DNA from: Forficula auricularia
Taxonomy: Eukaryota > Arthropoda > Insecta > Dermaptera > Forficulidae
Length of the DNA: 64,000 nucleotides
Reading direction: 5' to 3'
Assembly: GCA_024734495.1 (NCBI GenBank)
Contig: JALMQS010000137.1
Coordinates: forward strand, 620,001 to 684,000
Part shown: positions 10,663 through 21,913 of the stretch, piece by piece
Position numbering within the stretch: position 1 is the first letter of the stretch
Layout: each line of letters starts with the position of its first letter
Notes under the pieces: model-generated
What the model saw: only the letters and a program-made list of their open reading frames with translations
What the model was told of the DNA's origin: nothing
The model's database searches: none
Program-made: the position numbers and the translations under genes

Positions 10663-12768
10663 TATATTTATCTAGAACATTATTCCAGAACTATTTCAAA
10701 AATATCTCTAAAACAGTTCAAACAATTTTGATAAAAAGAAAAAAATGGTCTTCAAAGTATACTAATTTAAATAAAGTAAAAATCTTTTTTTGTTCAAATA
10801 ATTTCACTTATAATCAAGCTTGTAAATTAATGTTTCCAAAGTTTTGCAAGTATAATATATGGATATTTTTAGAATTCTATTGTTACTGGTTCTATGGTCA
10901 TATCAGTCCTTGTGTTATATTGTAACCTACTATAATATCACAATTATTATGATGAGATTTCATAGGAGTATACTTTTTATATTTGCGATGACGCATATAT
11001 AAAGAAATTGGGAAAAGGCACCTGTCCAAATATAAATACGGCTTTAATTGAAAAGTTTTTATTTATAAATACTGCTGATGAAAAAAAAATATTTTCGCTC
11101 ATATAGAATCAAATATCTTTAAAGATGTTTTAATTCCCGATTAAACACATCATCTTTTAATTTTTATTTTGACGTCTCATTTTATTCACCCTTTAGGCCT
11201 TCCCAGCCAATCCCAACAGTATACGGATGCACACAACCATATTGTGAAGGCTGTAAAAATGCTAACAACACATTGTTCCTGAAGAGGGTTTTCCACTTGA
11301 GAATAAATCGGCTGAAATGTTTTTTAAATTCAGCCATCATTTGAAGTGCTCTGAACATTCCAAGACCCTTGGCTTAACCCTATGATTTAAAAATATGTAA
11401 AAAGTAGCTTAGGGGCAGTGCTTTGAAAACTATCCAGGTGTCTACACCGGGATTTGATAAATAATAAGAGAACTTGACGCCATACTTTAATATCAAAAAA
11501 TATTTTTATATTTTTTGGGACTTCGTGGTAATAATGATCAGGTGTGAGGTTCTGGGTTTGTGAACTACGCCTTTCTACCAGTAGGGTATATATCTAACAA
11601 TTTGCTTGACTTTTTGAATTCTGGATAATTGTCTACTAGCCTAATGCAATTCATTCAAGTTTCATTAATAATCACAGGCGAGCCGTTACAATTTTGATTA
11701 TAATGGTAAGCCACAATGGAATCCAATCACAGGCCAATTTCACCTATCCCTTCCCTTTTCCTACCGAACTCTATTTATGCATATAGAGATAGAGAGAAAT
11801 ATTCAACATGAGTAGATACATCTATCTCATAAATATCCCCACCCAACCTAGAACGCAAATGTTTGATAATAAAAGTGAAAATGGACGTCATTGTTTATAT
11901 ATGATGTTTAGTTTGAAACGTTCGTTTGAATTTTACGTTTTATATAGCTATTCGAAATGGATGACCAAATGGTGACACCACGAATCGCGAGAGTCATATA
12001 TGAAATATTTAAAGTCAGAGAACCAAGTGAGGATTTCAATTTAACATAAATGAATTCGAGAAATCTCAATATTATGAAATAGATAGCAATTATATTAATT
12101 TGTTTCGTAGCCCAACGATAAACTATTGCAACTGGAAATAAAGATAGTCTCGAAGATTATTTTTTACTTAAGGAGGTTCGGGACAGTCTGATTGATCTTG
12201 GAAAAATTCTTTTGTATTTCTGCAGAATGACAACTTCTGCATACTAAATTTTTAATAAAAAATTATTAATAATGAGGTTAATTTCGAATAAAAATCTTTG
12301 TTTTGATAATATTAATAAAAAGAATAATGAGATAAATTTTTTCTCATTATAAAAACATTTATTTAACACAAAAACGATTTCAAGAAATAGAGTTGGAATT
12401 CTATACTAGTGTTTTGTCATATTTTGTTGCCTGCAAATAACTTTTTATTTTTACATTTATAAATAACTAATTAACTAGACTGTCAAATCTATTGAAAAAT
12501 GTATCATTCGATTAATAAAAGTTGAATTATTTATCTGTTTAAATTTGTTGAAAATGATATAATTTGTATAGAAGTTGTACCTCTTTTAATAGCTCGGTCC
12601 ATTTACTTCCATGTTAAAAGGACAATTTTCAATAATTTATTTCTCGATAATGGGACAGACGATCAACTTCAAAATTCGTGCATAAATATTTAATACATCA
12701 ATGATTCGATGGTAAAAATTTGAGAATTTTCTTATAAAAATGATAAACAGTCCAGAACCCCCTTTAAA
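10663..12768. other. Long unassigned stretch, partly less AT-rich
   Basis: No coding sequence. 11175-11400 and 11690-12060 look like ordinary non-repetitive sequence. Near 11280 a CCTGAAGAGGG ... GGCTGAAATG arrangement loosely recalls the hammerhead motifs elsewhere, but I could not draw stems. Confidence 0.3.
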
Positions 12769-12823
12769 CAGGAATAGTAGGGAATCGGACAATAAATAAA
12801 AAACAGAGTTTTTTTATTAAATG

Positions 12824-12865
12824 GGCCAAATGTTTCGTCGATTTATTTCGACTTCCTCAGTGGCT
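12824..12865 (-). ncRNA. Hammerhead-like motif, family C
   Basis: Minus strand: stem I GCCA, core CTGAGGA, extra A, stem II GTCGA/TCGAC with loop AATAAA, GAAAC, then ATT and TGGC closing stem I. All core bases are present, but the site before the predicted cut is ATT rather than GTC. Confidence 0.6.
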
Positions 12866-13370
12866 AGAATGATAAAATGGGAAATCTGAAAAAAAAAACT
12901 ATAAATACATTGATTACAAATAAATTTAAAGAAAGTTATAAATACCCCATCTTATTACTCTTTGTCAAAAGACAATTCCACTATGCGACGAAACATCTTT
13001 AATCTATTTTATTATATCTACAATACATTATTGGTCTCAATTACTCGATAATCTTGAACTTTTTTCCCATTTTAACAATTAAAAAAAATCAAAAATTTAT
13101 TGTTTTTAAACAGACGAGGTATTTAAAAACAACATATAAATTTTTCATTTTTATTAATTGTTAAAAGGGGAAAAAAGTTCAAGATTGTTAAGTAATTGAG
13201 GCCAAGAATGTATTGTATTGTAGATATAATAAAATAGATTGAAGATGTTTCGTGGAATTGTCTTTTGACAAAGAGTGATAAAATGGGGTATTTACCATAT
13301 TTCTTCATTTAAATTTATTTGCAATCAATGTATTTATAAATTTTTTCTGATTTCCCATTTTATCATTCTA

Positions 13371-13412
13371 TCCAGTGAGGAGGTCGAAATAAATCGACTA
13401 AACGTTTGGCAC
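13371..13412 (+). ncRNA. Hammerhead-like motif, family C, decayed
   Basis: Plus strand: CCA, GTGAGGA (first core C changed to G), G, stem II GTCGA/TCGAC, TAAAC (GAAAC changed), GTT, TGGC. The stems are kept but two core positions are lost, so it is predicted inactive. Confidence 0.5.
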
Positions 13413-13464
13413 ATTTAATAAAAACTCTGTTTTTTTATTGTCCGATTCTCTTCTATTCGTGTTT

Positions 13465-14555
13465 TAATTAATTTATTATGGATGCGAGTGATATACTATT
13501 ATTTTTTACTTTTATAGAATTTAATATAACAAATTCCTGATTTAATTTTTAGGTTTCTTTACCAATAACGCATTAACAGAACTCTATTAGTTTCGCTACA
13601 ATGTCACTTTCCATCGCATCTAGTAACTAACGCTTGTAAACTAATTAAACCGAAGCTTTAGTACTCAGGTCAAACTATTTGTTGGTATTAAATTGTGTGT
13701 GTAAACAATGTGTATTGACCTGGTCGGAACTGCTCATATCAAACACTCAAATAGCGCTCTTAACTTACATGAGTGAAATAATCTAATTTTCCTATATTTT
13801 TGTTCAATATTAGAATTGAACCTAATTCGTGGAGAGAATTTTTGAAATGTACCTGGTGTAAACGCCGCTGACATATGACATTTTTTACTCACTATTTATT
13901 ACGCATATATTCTCGGTGTCAATTATTAGGATAAATAAGATATAGACGTGAAATATATTTACAACTTCCAAATAGATGAAATAGATAAAATAAGACCGAT
14001 TTCTTTCTCATTTAAAATTCTTTTGGTCCGTTTTATGGTGAAGTTGTGACCCAAGCTGCTCGGCATAAGGATCACGTCATTTCACCAAGTCCAGCATTTA
14101 GTCTACCATATTGAAATGTCGTTTAATATATTTAATTATTCATAAAATTTCACCAATTTTTTTTATATATATTTTTATTAACATGTTTTAATGGACAAAT
14201 TCAATTTGATTGAAGCGCCTTGGTATTCTTTTTCCCTCATACACGCCTGTCTATGGAATGCATAAACTCCCATAGCCAGGCGCATGGCTTTATACGATGA
14301 AATTCAACTTTTTGCTCTTTTAGAACATTAGACACATTTTAATATATCACAATACTATATATAAAGTATAAACTATTAATAAATTTCATCTTCTAAGAAT
14401 TATATGTGTTTGACTATGGCTTTGGGGTCCAAATAAAAATAAAAACAAACAAATTACAAACAAAAACTTTATATTCAAGATTTCATATATATTGTTCAAA
14501 CAGCTTACCTAAAAAATAATTAACACAAAATTTAATTTTATTTTCAAAAAGCAAT
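13465..14555. other. Unassigned, mostly non-repetitive stretch
   Basis: 13550-14130 is less AT-rich and shows no repeat partner in the window. A GC-rich hairpin sits at 14244-14282. No ORF is supported. Confidence 0.35.
14244..14282. other. 13-bp GC-rich hairpin
   Basis: CGCCTGTCTATGG pairs with CCATAGCCAGGCG around a 13-nt loop with a single mismatch. It stands out from the surrounding AT-rich sequence. The stem is too short for a canonical pre-miRNA, and no T run follows it. Confidence 0.5.
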
Positions 14556-14587
14556 TAAAATTGACTCCAAGATTAGATATCATAATT

Positions 14588-14784
14588 CCGGGATCGGAGA
14601 GAGGGTTCGCGGGTGGAGAGTGGTTGGAGATAGAGGAGAGAGGGTTCAGGAGGGAGGAGGTGGGGGTTCAGGGTGGAGGTGGGTGTTCAGGGGGAGGTTG
14701 GGCCCAGGGTGGGGAGCTGAGAGGTCCAGGGGACGTAGCTCCGTGGCCAGCAAAAGGCCCGCCGAAGGCGGCCATTACAGTTAG
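14588..14784 (+). mobile_element. Helitron-like 3' end with G-rich block, copy C
   Basis: A G-rich minisatellite-like block (GGAGGTGGGGGTTCAGGG style units) ends in the hairpin GGCCCGCC-GAA-GGCGGCC (14756-14773). It lies about 11 nt before a terminus ...ACAGTTAG|T. The layout matches Helitron 3' ends and copies A and B, except TTAG replaces CTAG. The 5' border is not visible. The 14561-14809 open frame is a by-product of G-richness. Confidence 0.5.
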
Positions 14785-14854
14785 TATATTCAATAATTTC
14801 TTATGTTAATTCTACATATATAGAAATTCTTTTCTTATTTTTTGAAAAGGAAAA

Positions 14855-14935
14855 ATGAAATTGAGCACCCGACTGGATTCGAACCCGTGTCTCTCTCCTA
14901 TAGTCGAAGAGTGCCTTACCAACTAGAATTATGTT
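14855..14935 (-). ncRNA. tRNA-like sequence (SINE head or tRNA pseudogene)
   Basis: Minus strand: TAGTTGGTAAGGCACTC (box A region), stem CTCTT ... GGAGAG around the loop CGACTATA, then CACGGGTTCGAATCC (box B) and AGTCGGGTGCTCA. The T-arm and anticodon arm are readable, but the 5' acceptor strand does not pair with GGGTGCT and the anticodon loop is 8 nt. It is probably a tRNA-derived repeat, not a working tRNA. Confidence 0.55.
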
Positions 14936-14939
14936 ATAA

Positions 14940-17300
14940 AGATTTCACTAGCTCAGAGGAAGGGCTAAAATTTGAAAAACCACCCCATCGATTTTTTTCA
15001 CCAATATAATATTTACATTACTTCACAAAGAAATCTTTATGGTGTGTCGAAAGGAAAATAAAATTATAAATTATTTCTAATCTCATACGGTTGGACTCCA
15101 GTCACTCCCGATTTTGAATGAACTATAAAATATAAATAAAATTAATCTCCTTTTTGAGCTAAACAATACGAGTAGATAAATTTGTTTCCTTCAAAAATTA
15201 CAAAATGAATGACAAGATAGGAAGCTTTTGAGAAAGTCATTGACTAAAACAAGATAACGTTATTTATAGCAATATCTACAAATTCATTTTCGAATCTCAT
15301 CAAGATACGATTCTTTTGGGAAAATGTTCGAATCAAAGAAAATAAGCAATATTAAGATAACCAAAATAAATAAAAAAAAGAGAAGGCTTCAATGAGAATC
15401 GAAAAAAAATGTTTGTCGAGTGGGCGAATTATCTCTCTAATAAAAAAATCCAATAAAAATACCAATTTGGTCAATGAAAGCGTACAATTTACAAGTTGAA
15501 AATTCAAGTGGTCCAAATTACTGTTAAATTGGAAATCCCTGGAACATGAGCGTTTTTTTTTATTTATCCTTCCATTTTATTTATTCCTGGTATCAAACCG
15601 AACTTTATTGAAATTCTATTTGTTTGTGCAATGGAAAATTTACACATTGTATTGTAAATAAATATTAGAAATCAACTTAATAAATAATTAAAGTATATTT
15701 AAATTGCTTATTAATAATAAATTTGTATTTTGATCATAGATCAAGGAATTTATTAAAATTTGAATCACCTAAATATTAGGAAAGATATATGTTTGGAACT
15801 AATTCAATCCTTTTGATGTATAAAACGTTATTTGCTTATTTATAACTCACTCTGTTTCAAACATAATTGAAATTTGAAATTTAAATTGTATTGTAATTAA
15901 TACTCGATTTCCTACTATTTTGATCCATATTATGAAAATATCGATCTTCAAATATTGGCTATTAAACTGAACAATATCCAACACTCTTCAATGGTATAGA
16001 CGTTGTGTTTCTAGTGAAAGTAAATGTCCCAGATTCTTATTTAGGCCTTTTAAATTGATTCTTGTGGGGTCCACACAAGACTAGAATTGAGTCAGCTGTT
16101 AAATGTCAAAAAGCACAGTATCTTAAACAAAGTTCCTCTACATTAGAATTAGCGCTAGGTGTTCTTGTCGAAACATGTCAATATTAAAATATTATTAATT
16201 ATTGTTCAATTTACACATTGAGAAAATCTTCAAAAATGTTTGTTTTTGCATGTTATTTTGGTCCAATATATAAGTTTTAGACGGCATTCTTCAATCTTCT
16301 TTCTTCAGTATTTTTTTAAAAAATCTTTTATTATAATATATAATAGTACCTGGACCACCGAGCGATGCTCGTTGACGCTTTGCTTGAGTTAAAAGCGATA
16401 TATTAATATTATTTTTAATTTAAAATTCTGGTAAAAATGTTGGTTTTTATTTGGATTCAGAATTAAATAAAAAAATGTGTACGTGGAATCCATGACCGAC
16501 AAAATTGAAACTTTTTCTATTGACTTATGCACTTTCTAATGGGTGGAGGTCTAGAAATTTTAATCCTCCACCCGGATTCTTGGGATTCGGAGGGTGATGA
16601 GATTTAGGGGAAGAGGAAAGAGTCCAGAGGACATGTATAGGGTTGGCGGGGTGAATGAAATATTTAAATATCGACTTGGGATAAACTTTTTTTTCATACT
16701 CTAATCTTGGAAAGCTTAGAATCACCCAACTACTATAAATTTATTTATTTCTAGAATACTGTAAAAAACTAAAAAATAAAGAAAAAGTTAGTGCCGGCAA
16801 AAATGTTTCACTTCAATAATTAAAATTAATTATAAAAAGTTTAGCTATTTTTATTCTGTACATTTTTTTACATTTCTCTTTTACTGGACCTTTCATTATT
16901 ACAAATTTTGCTATTTTCATCTGCTCAGTTTATTTTTTTTACTACAAAAAAATCCAAACTACCTAATTTCGTCATAGCGCACCAGTAGGCCGGAACGCAG
17001 TCAGTAAAACTATTGTATCGATATAGCTCATCTCCAGAACAGACAAAAACTGGTCAATAACATATATAACAATTATCTGAGTAACTTTGTTCCCTTTGAC
17101 GTCGATACCTATAAAAAACAGATTTAAACTTTTAACAAATTCATGTCCAACACTGTGTCGTGAAATCTCATTACTGTTTTCCAACTGCTCTCAATATACA
17201 ATTCTAATTACTCTTTGAACTCGTTAATACCTTCTAACAAAAAAATCTCTATACAAAATACTTGAATAAAATATATTTTTTTCTTTTTATAAATCCTCAT
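14940..17300. other. Long unassigned AT-rich stretch
   Basis: No gene is supported. The open frames at 16525-16725 and 16972-17184 have no recognisable domain. It contains a dispersed CCGAGCGATGCTCG hairpin (16360-16380) that recurs at 43.79 kb. Confidence 0.3.
16350..16395 (+). repeat. ACCTGGACCACCGAGCGATG hairpin repeat
   Basis: CGAGC-GAT-GCTCG forms a small hairpin preceded by ACCTGGACCAC. On the minus strand at 43781-43808 the same arrangement appears as GGACCTGGAGGACCGAGCG, then TTGCTCGTT. Two copies in opposite orientation suggest a shared transposon terminus, possibly Helitron-like, but the borders are not defined. Confidence 0.45.
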
Positions 17301-17305
17301 TTAGG

Positions 17306-17700
17306 TTGAAAATCATAGTCGAGCCATCGCCTAAAAGACTTTTTGGGAAACGTCTCATTTTTTGCCGTCACATTCTAGACACGCACAGAATCGATTCTTA
17401 CGCAAAGGCATCTCTTCACATCTCGCAAAGACGTTTCCCCATCCATCCATTGCACATATACCCGTCACCCCCGGCTCCTTCTCACCCCGGGGGTCACACC
17501 GAGTCGAGAAGGGCACATAGCAAAGCTCTTTCAAGGGCGAAAACGATGGCCTAAGGCGACATCCAACTTCGCCGCATATATAAGAGTACATGTCTGTGTG
17601 GGGAGTTAACTTGGTGCAAAGACCATTAACGATGAGTGTCCCCGGGTGAGATTACAACAGCCTACACTTTACCGACCCTTTGCCACACCCAGCCGCTGTT
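17306..17700 (+). promoter_or_regulatory. GC-balanced island with TATA box; possible promoter or first exon
   Basis: This block is clearly richer in G+C than its surroundings and has no repeat partner in the window. TATATAAG lies at 17577-17584. A start about 30 bp downstream would fall near GGGGAGTTAAC. An ATG at 17632 opens only ATG AGT GTC CCC before GG|GTGAGA (17644-17650), which could be a splice donor; without splicing the frame stops at once. All of this is compatible with a short 5' exon of an unseen gene or a regulatory element. It could also be an old GC-rich transposon piece. Promoter activity is inference only. Confidence 0.35.
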
Positions 17701-17834
17701 TGTATATTGTTTTAACTAAAAAAATATATTCTTAATGTAGATTCAGCCTTTCATAATTAACAAATGGCTTTGTTATTTCTATCTCTCAGTCTCTTGTTTT
17801 TCCCTTTGCTTTTTTAAGGAATTATCTATGATTC

Positions 17835-17945
17835 AAGACCACATCCTTGGCATATTCAAAACACCCGATCATCGATGTTAAGCAAAGTCGGTGAACTTTT
17901 TCAGATACCCAGGGAGTGAACAGTTAGAATATTTACAGCCTTGCT
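17835..17945 (+). ncRNA. 5S rRNA-derived sequence, pseudogene or SINE3-type head
   Basis: AGACCACATCC ... CACCCGATCATCGATGTTAAG, CAAAGTCGG matches the 5S rRNA internal promoter region (family pattern: GACCATAC ... CCGATCACCGAARTTAAGC, ..GTCGGG). The second half (CAGATACCCAGGGAGTGAAC) resembles TTAGATGGGGGACCGCTTGG only loosely. A 5S gene would continue to a clean 3' end about 120 nt from the start with a T run; here about 55 nt of unrelated sequence ends in an A9 run (17992-18000). That favours a retroposed 5S-headed SINE or a pseudogene over a working gene. Confidence 0.6.
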
Positions 17946-18176
17946 CCCAGTCCTCTATTACCGGTGGCACCCAAAATCTCGATACTATGTCAAAAAAAAA
18001 TTTCAATGATGAAGAGAACGTTTTTGTTATATTTACTTCTTCCAAATCTTTATATCAAAAGAGAAATAAATACACACAAGCTCTCATTTTAATTGAATAA
18101 TTTTTAAATTATTTTATAAATTTGTATTTTAGTAAGATGATCACTTTCCAATAAATTCTGGTCAATCATTGTTTTT

Positions 18177-18761
18177 ACTTTACCATACAGGGTATGGTCA
18201 AGAATTGGAATCGTGCATGAAAAAAGTGGGCTTTTTGCTTCTTTTTTTCGAAATATCTCAAAAAAGGCTGAAACTATAAATAGTTTAACAATTAATAATA
18301 ATCAAAATTTTTATTAAAATAATTAGGCGAAACCATGGCATTTCGGCCTACAAAAATTCTCTAATAATTGAACATCAAAAAAATTATATTTTTGAGATAA
18401 TAACAGTTTTGTCAAAATGCCAGCTAGTCTGTTAGTCTGTGCGTTACCAAATTTTGTGGACGAGCTAGCTCAAAAACTAGAGTGAATATCAAAATCAAAT
18501 TTCACACGTAGTTTTGGTGCACTGAGATTAAGAGTTGATTAGATTTTGGTGCATATCGAGCCAAAATTAGGGGGGGGGAAAGGGGGGTTAAAATTTAAAA
18601 TTATAATATTTTCAAGCTAAAAAAGCAATAAAAATGAGATGTACTAGAACACTAAAAATTCAAGAACAAACCGCACAAAATGGGGGGGGGGGGGGGAGGG
18701 CAGGTTAAAAAATGAAAATCTAGGCCCTTGGACCAAACTCACCAGAAGTGTATAGTAAAGT
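18177..18761 (-). mobile_element. Family X short TIR element, 585-bp copy
   Basis: The termini are ACTTTACCATACA and TGTATAGTAAAGT. On the minus strand it carries the family's right-end text (GAGATATTTCGAAAAAAAG, TTTTTTCATGCACGATTCC) and an interior AAACTCACC / GGTCCAAGGGCC block. It contains a C15/G15 homopolymer (18682-18696). The outer flank GGATGGCCACATCAGAACG is shared with the 5.6 and 59.9 kb copies, so the true element may extend beyond these termini. Confidence 0.65.
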
Positions 18762-19434
18762 CAAGTGGATGGCCACATCAGAACGTGTCAATTTATTTTT
18801 CATTCTGAAATAAGAGATAAATAACTGTAAAGAATATCCATTCAACTAAATGAAACAACCTTCTAATAATAAAATTGTGAAATGATGATTTGATCCTCGG
18901 ATTCCAAAATACATTTACCTATAAATCAATAAATTATTAGAAATCGGGAGCTTTCTATATTAAATTATTTTAATTGGGTTTAATACACAGCGATATGTTA
19001 TTTAAGTACTTTACCCAGTTTAACTAGATTATTTTTAAGGAATAGCCATTTGATTATTTCTGGTAAGGTTTAATGTACAACACCCTAGAATTATACATGA
19101 AATTGATTCATTATATTAATTGAACTACTTAATCTGGATCACATCTTCAAACAAACCAGGGAATTAATTAACCATTCCCTCAATCAACTATGAATTACAA
19201 AAATAGAAATATATCTGGCAATAAGGGAATGCTTGGAAAGGATTAAGAAACATTAAAAGTGTTATTAGACTCGTTTTGGCCGGAACTGTTACGTTTTGAA
19301 GGTATTGTTCAGGACAGATTGTCATTTCGATTATCAATTCTAGACTCTGTAAAGTTAATTGTGAATTAAATATTAGTGAATTTCTAGACGCGATTAAAAT
19401 TAACACTGAAATAGAAGAAAAAGTAATAACATTT

Positions 19435-19760
19435 TCAACAATCGCTACGCTCGCCAGTTATAATCGCAGCAAGTAATTTCTTTTGTCAATTTTTGTCTGA
19501 TTTTAGTGAAGACAAAATTAATATTTTCTTTCGTAATAACGACTATCGTTTTGGTCCAAGGGCAATAGGTAAAAGGCCATCCCTAGAATAATAGAAATCA
19601 TAAATTAATCACTAATAATATGAAACAGGTCAGGTCTTGTATTTGGAATCTTTGCAATTCCTTACCAAAGGAAGATAGATGATCATATTTGCTTCCTTTT
19701 TAGTCTTTTTTTTCGATTAGATTCTATCTCCCATTCAGACGATTGAATCACAATTTTTCA
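19435..19760 (+). repeat. Dispersed repeat family V, copy 1
   Basis: It matches 37855-38120. Shared blocks include GCAGYARTAATT, ACGA(C/G)TATCGTT, AAAGGCCATYCCT, GAATAATAGAA, TGAAACAGGT, GGACTTGTATTTGGAA (one copy GGTCTTG) and AGATTCTA. A third partial start lies at 38155-38210. No coding sequence. Confidence 0.6.
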
Positions 19761-20025
19761 ATTCAGAAATTTTCTTTCTTGAATGAAATAATATTTCTAC
19801 TTGCATTTTGTTTAAAAAAATTCTACATACAAATATCTAAAAATTCATCAAAGGAATGTTAAAAATTCGACTTCTAAGCCTCAAACGTTGGTAAAATTAT
19901 GCAAAATATATTGATATTATTTTTTACACACTTTATATTAGCTTCACCTGTATGTATTTCAATGTGACTTTTGTTCTGTTAAATTCCGCACATATTTCTC
20001 TTTAAAAATAATTGTTTACTTACTA

Positions 20026-20427
20026 GGGTGGGTCGAAAAAACTGAATTTTTTTTTCGAAAAGTGCGGAAAAGGTGCCTATTGTAATAAGAAAAAAAACGG
20101 CATAAAAAACTAAAATCGGTTAAGATCTTCAGCTCCCGCATCGAACTTGAAACTTATGAAAAATTGCAAAAATCATGATATTTAAAATTTTTTTTTATTA
20201 ATTAAAATTTTTAAAATAAACACACTAGTATTTTTATGCTTGTTTTATGATTTAAATAACCCAAATAAATTAAATTCTGATCAATAATATACTTTTTTTA
20301 CGTTAGCGCAAAATCTTAGAAAAATTCTATTTTTTAATTTTTTTTATGTCGTTTTTCTTCTTATTACAATAGGCAACAATATAAAAGCGTTTTCGAAAAA
20401 AAAAAATTCAGTTTTTTCGACCCACCC
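20026..20427. mobile_element. 402-bp MITE, TA duplication, GGGTGGGTCG termini
   Basis: TA flanks both ends. The terminal inverted repeat GGGTGGGTCGAAAAAACTG, then AATTTTTTTTTCGAAAA is nearly perfect over about 35 bp. A second layer inside (GCCTATTGTAATAAGAAAAA against its complement) shows that the whole unit folds back. It is typical of mariner/Tc1-type MITEs. The two flanks are themselves similar (AAATTYCGCA ... TTTCTMTWTAAAAATAAT), so it sits between duplicated host sequence or inside another repeat. Confidence 0.8.
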
Positions 20428-20459
20428 TATTACCTACTCAATTTAAATGAAATTATATA

Positions 20460-20545
20460 AAAATAAAAACGTTTCATTCTGATAAATTTCGCAAACTTTT
20501 CTATATAAAAATAATCAAGACTAAAAAGTAAAAAAATAAATTATA
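20460..20545 (+). repeat. Arm of an inverted pair with 23365-23430
   Basis: TAAATTTCGCAAACTTTTCT, then AGACTAAAAAGTAAAAAAAT occurs in reverse complement at 23370-23430. The pair brackets about 2.9 kb, including a LINE 3' end and the 21.9-23.3 kb element. It may be an older, larger TIR element. Confidence 0.5.
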
Positions 20546-21139
20546 TTTTAAAATTAAGGTAGTTGTTTCGCGACAATATTAGCAAAAAGTTAATGGTAGA
20601 CTATAATAGTACAGACAATAAGGATTCATAATTCATAAGCCAAAAACTTTTTGCTGTTTATGTACCACTTCTAGCCAATCTCGTTGCTTATTTGACAAAT
20701 CTGGCAACACTGTCCGAGCTTGTGTATATTTTATCATAGAAATTTCATTATAAAGGGATATTTATAAAACAAAAAGTTCTTAATAAGCGATTAAAAGCTG
20801 TTGGGACAATGGCTGAAGCGAAAAAACGTCAAAAAAAGTACTAAATTTAATCCACTTTTTAGATTAAATATATGCGTTGTTGCCAGCTTGTTTTCGGTGT
20901 AAATTTTTCATTATACATTTTTCATTATTTATTCAATATTATCTCAGAAACTGTGTTGTAAATATGAATTAAAATTTTCTTAAAAAAATGTATTATTTAT
21001 TGTTTAATGTTGGTTTAGTTTTTTATAACAATGGTAAGAAGAGTTTCTTAATTATAATTATATATGTATGTAAATTTTTCGATTTCCCGTATAGTGCAAT
21101 ATACATACATAATATATAGTATATGACTGAATTATGACT

Positions 21140-21620
21140 ATCTAATTTCACACCTGAAACTCAACACACTGGAACAACGACGTGATTACAATGACATTTC
21201 CTTCCTGCTTAAACTTATTTCCGGAAAAATCGTGTGTCCAAAAATTCTATCTACGCTAAATTTTAGAATCCCATCCCATAGCACGAGATCCCAAGATATG
21301 TTTGTAGTTCCACATCACTCGACTAACTTCGGTAAAACCAACGCCATTGACAGAATTCAAACACTAGCAAATAAACACTCGACCAATCTTGACCTTTCCA
21401 GCACAACTCCTCACCAACTCAAAAAAATCATCTTAAAACCATCAGCCACATTGTAAAAACCACTTCAGTGTAATAAGTTTTTTTTTTTTTTCTCTCTGAT
21501 ACCTATCTGTTATTTTATTATATCCATATTGTTTTAATATTGTATCCTGTATATGTTTCTTTTTCTGTATTGGACATCTTGTCCGTAAAACTAGCTAAAC
21601 AGCTAAATAAATAAGAGTCT
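21140..21620 (+). pseudogene. Jockey/CR1-like LINE ORF2 C-terminus and 3' end
   Basis: The plus strand reads LKLNTLEQRRDYNDISFLLK, LISGKIVCPKILSTLNFRIP and FVVPHHSTNFGKTNAIDRIQ, ending in a stop at 21454-21456. The LexRRxxxDlxFLYKll..G.i.CP.lLs.i.f.vP pattern is familiar from the region downstream of the reverse transcriptase in Jockey/CR1-like LINEs. After the stop come a pyrimidine run, a 3' UTR and an AAATAAATAAG end. The reverse transcriptase itself is missing (5' truncation), typical of dead-on-arrival LINE copies. Confidence 0.7.
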
Positions 21621-21810
21621 GAAAAACTCTATCTTTGAAATTTAATATTTCCGGAACTAGTATATTGTTCATAAATTTCGTTTCGCCACCAATCGATGCA
21701 CAAGTATTTAAATAATAATCTGTCTAAATTTCGAAAAAATCTTAAGAACACCCATATGGTGAAACAACTACCTTAAAAAAAACTAAAAAACATGCTTCTA
21801 AAAATTGCAA

Positions 21811-21913
21811 AATAATGTAATACTTAATCAAAAAGTGTGGAGCGCAGAAATATGAAATTTTTAATTAATTTCTACAAAGGGACCCACGCTTTTTGATCAA
21901 GTATTACATTATT
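21811..21913. mobile_element. 103-bp foldback (mini-MITE)
   Basis: AATAATGTAATACTTAATCA / AAAAGTGTGG on the left pairs with CCACGCTTTTTGATCAAG / TATTACATTATT on the right. The arms are about 30 bp with 2 mismatches around a 43-bp centre. Confidence 0.7.

Larger units (their letters stand above)
12769..13463. mobile_element. Hammerhead family C inverted-repeat element, copy 1
   Basis: Arms of about 300 bp face each other around a 75-bp AT-rich centre. The outer ends read AGGAATAGTAGGGAATCGGA on the left and the reverse complement on the right; the same outer sequence and the same right flank (TTATTATGGA(T/C)(G/A)CGAGT) occur at 40.87-41.3 kb. Each arm carries a hammerhead-like motif pointing outward. 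No protein is encoded. Confidence 0.7.

Noticed and set aside
11280..11330. CCTGAAGAGGG ... GGCTGAAATG as another hammerhead
   Set aside because: No acceptable stem I or stem II could be drawn.
13123..13308. 61-codon minus-strand frame
   Set aside because: Lies in one arm of the family C inverted repeat; the mirror arm does not preserve it.
14855..14935. Functional tRNA gene on the minus strand
   Set aside because: The acceptor stem does not pair and the anticodon loop has 8 nt; retained only as tRNA-like.
18682..18696. G15 run, also G runs at 23230-23245 and a C run at 9785-9798
   Set aside because: Homopolymers; G-quadruplex potential is possible but nothing else supports a function.
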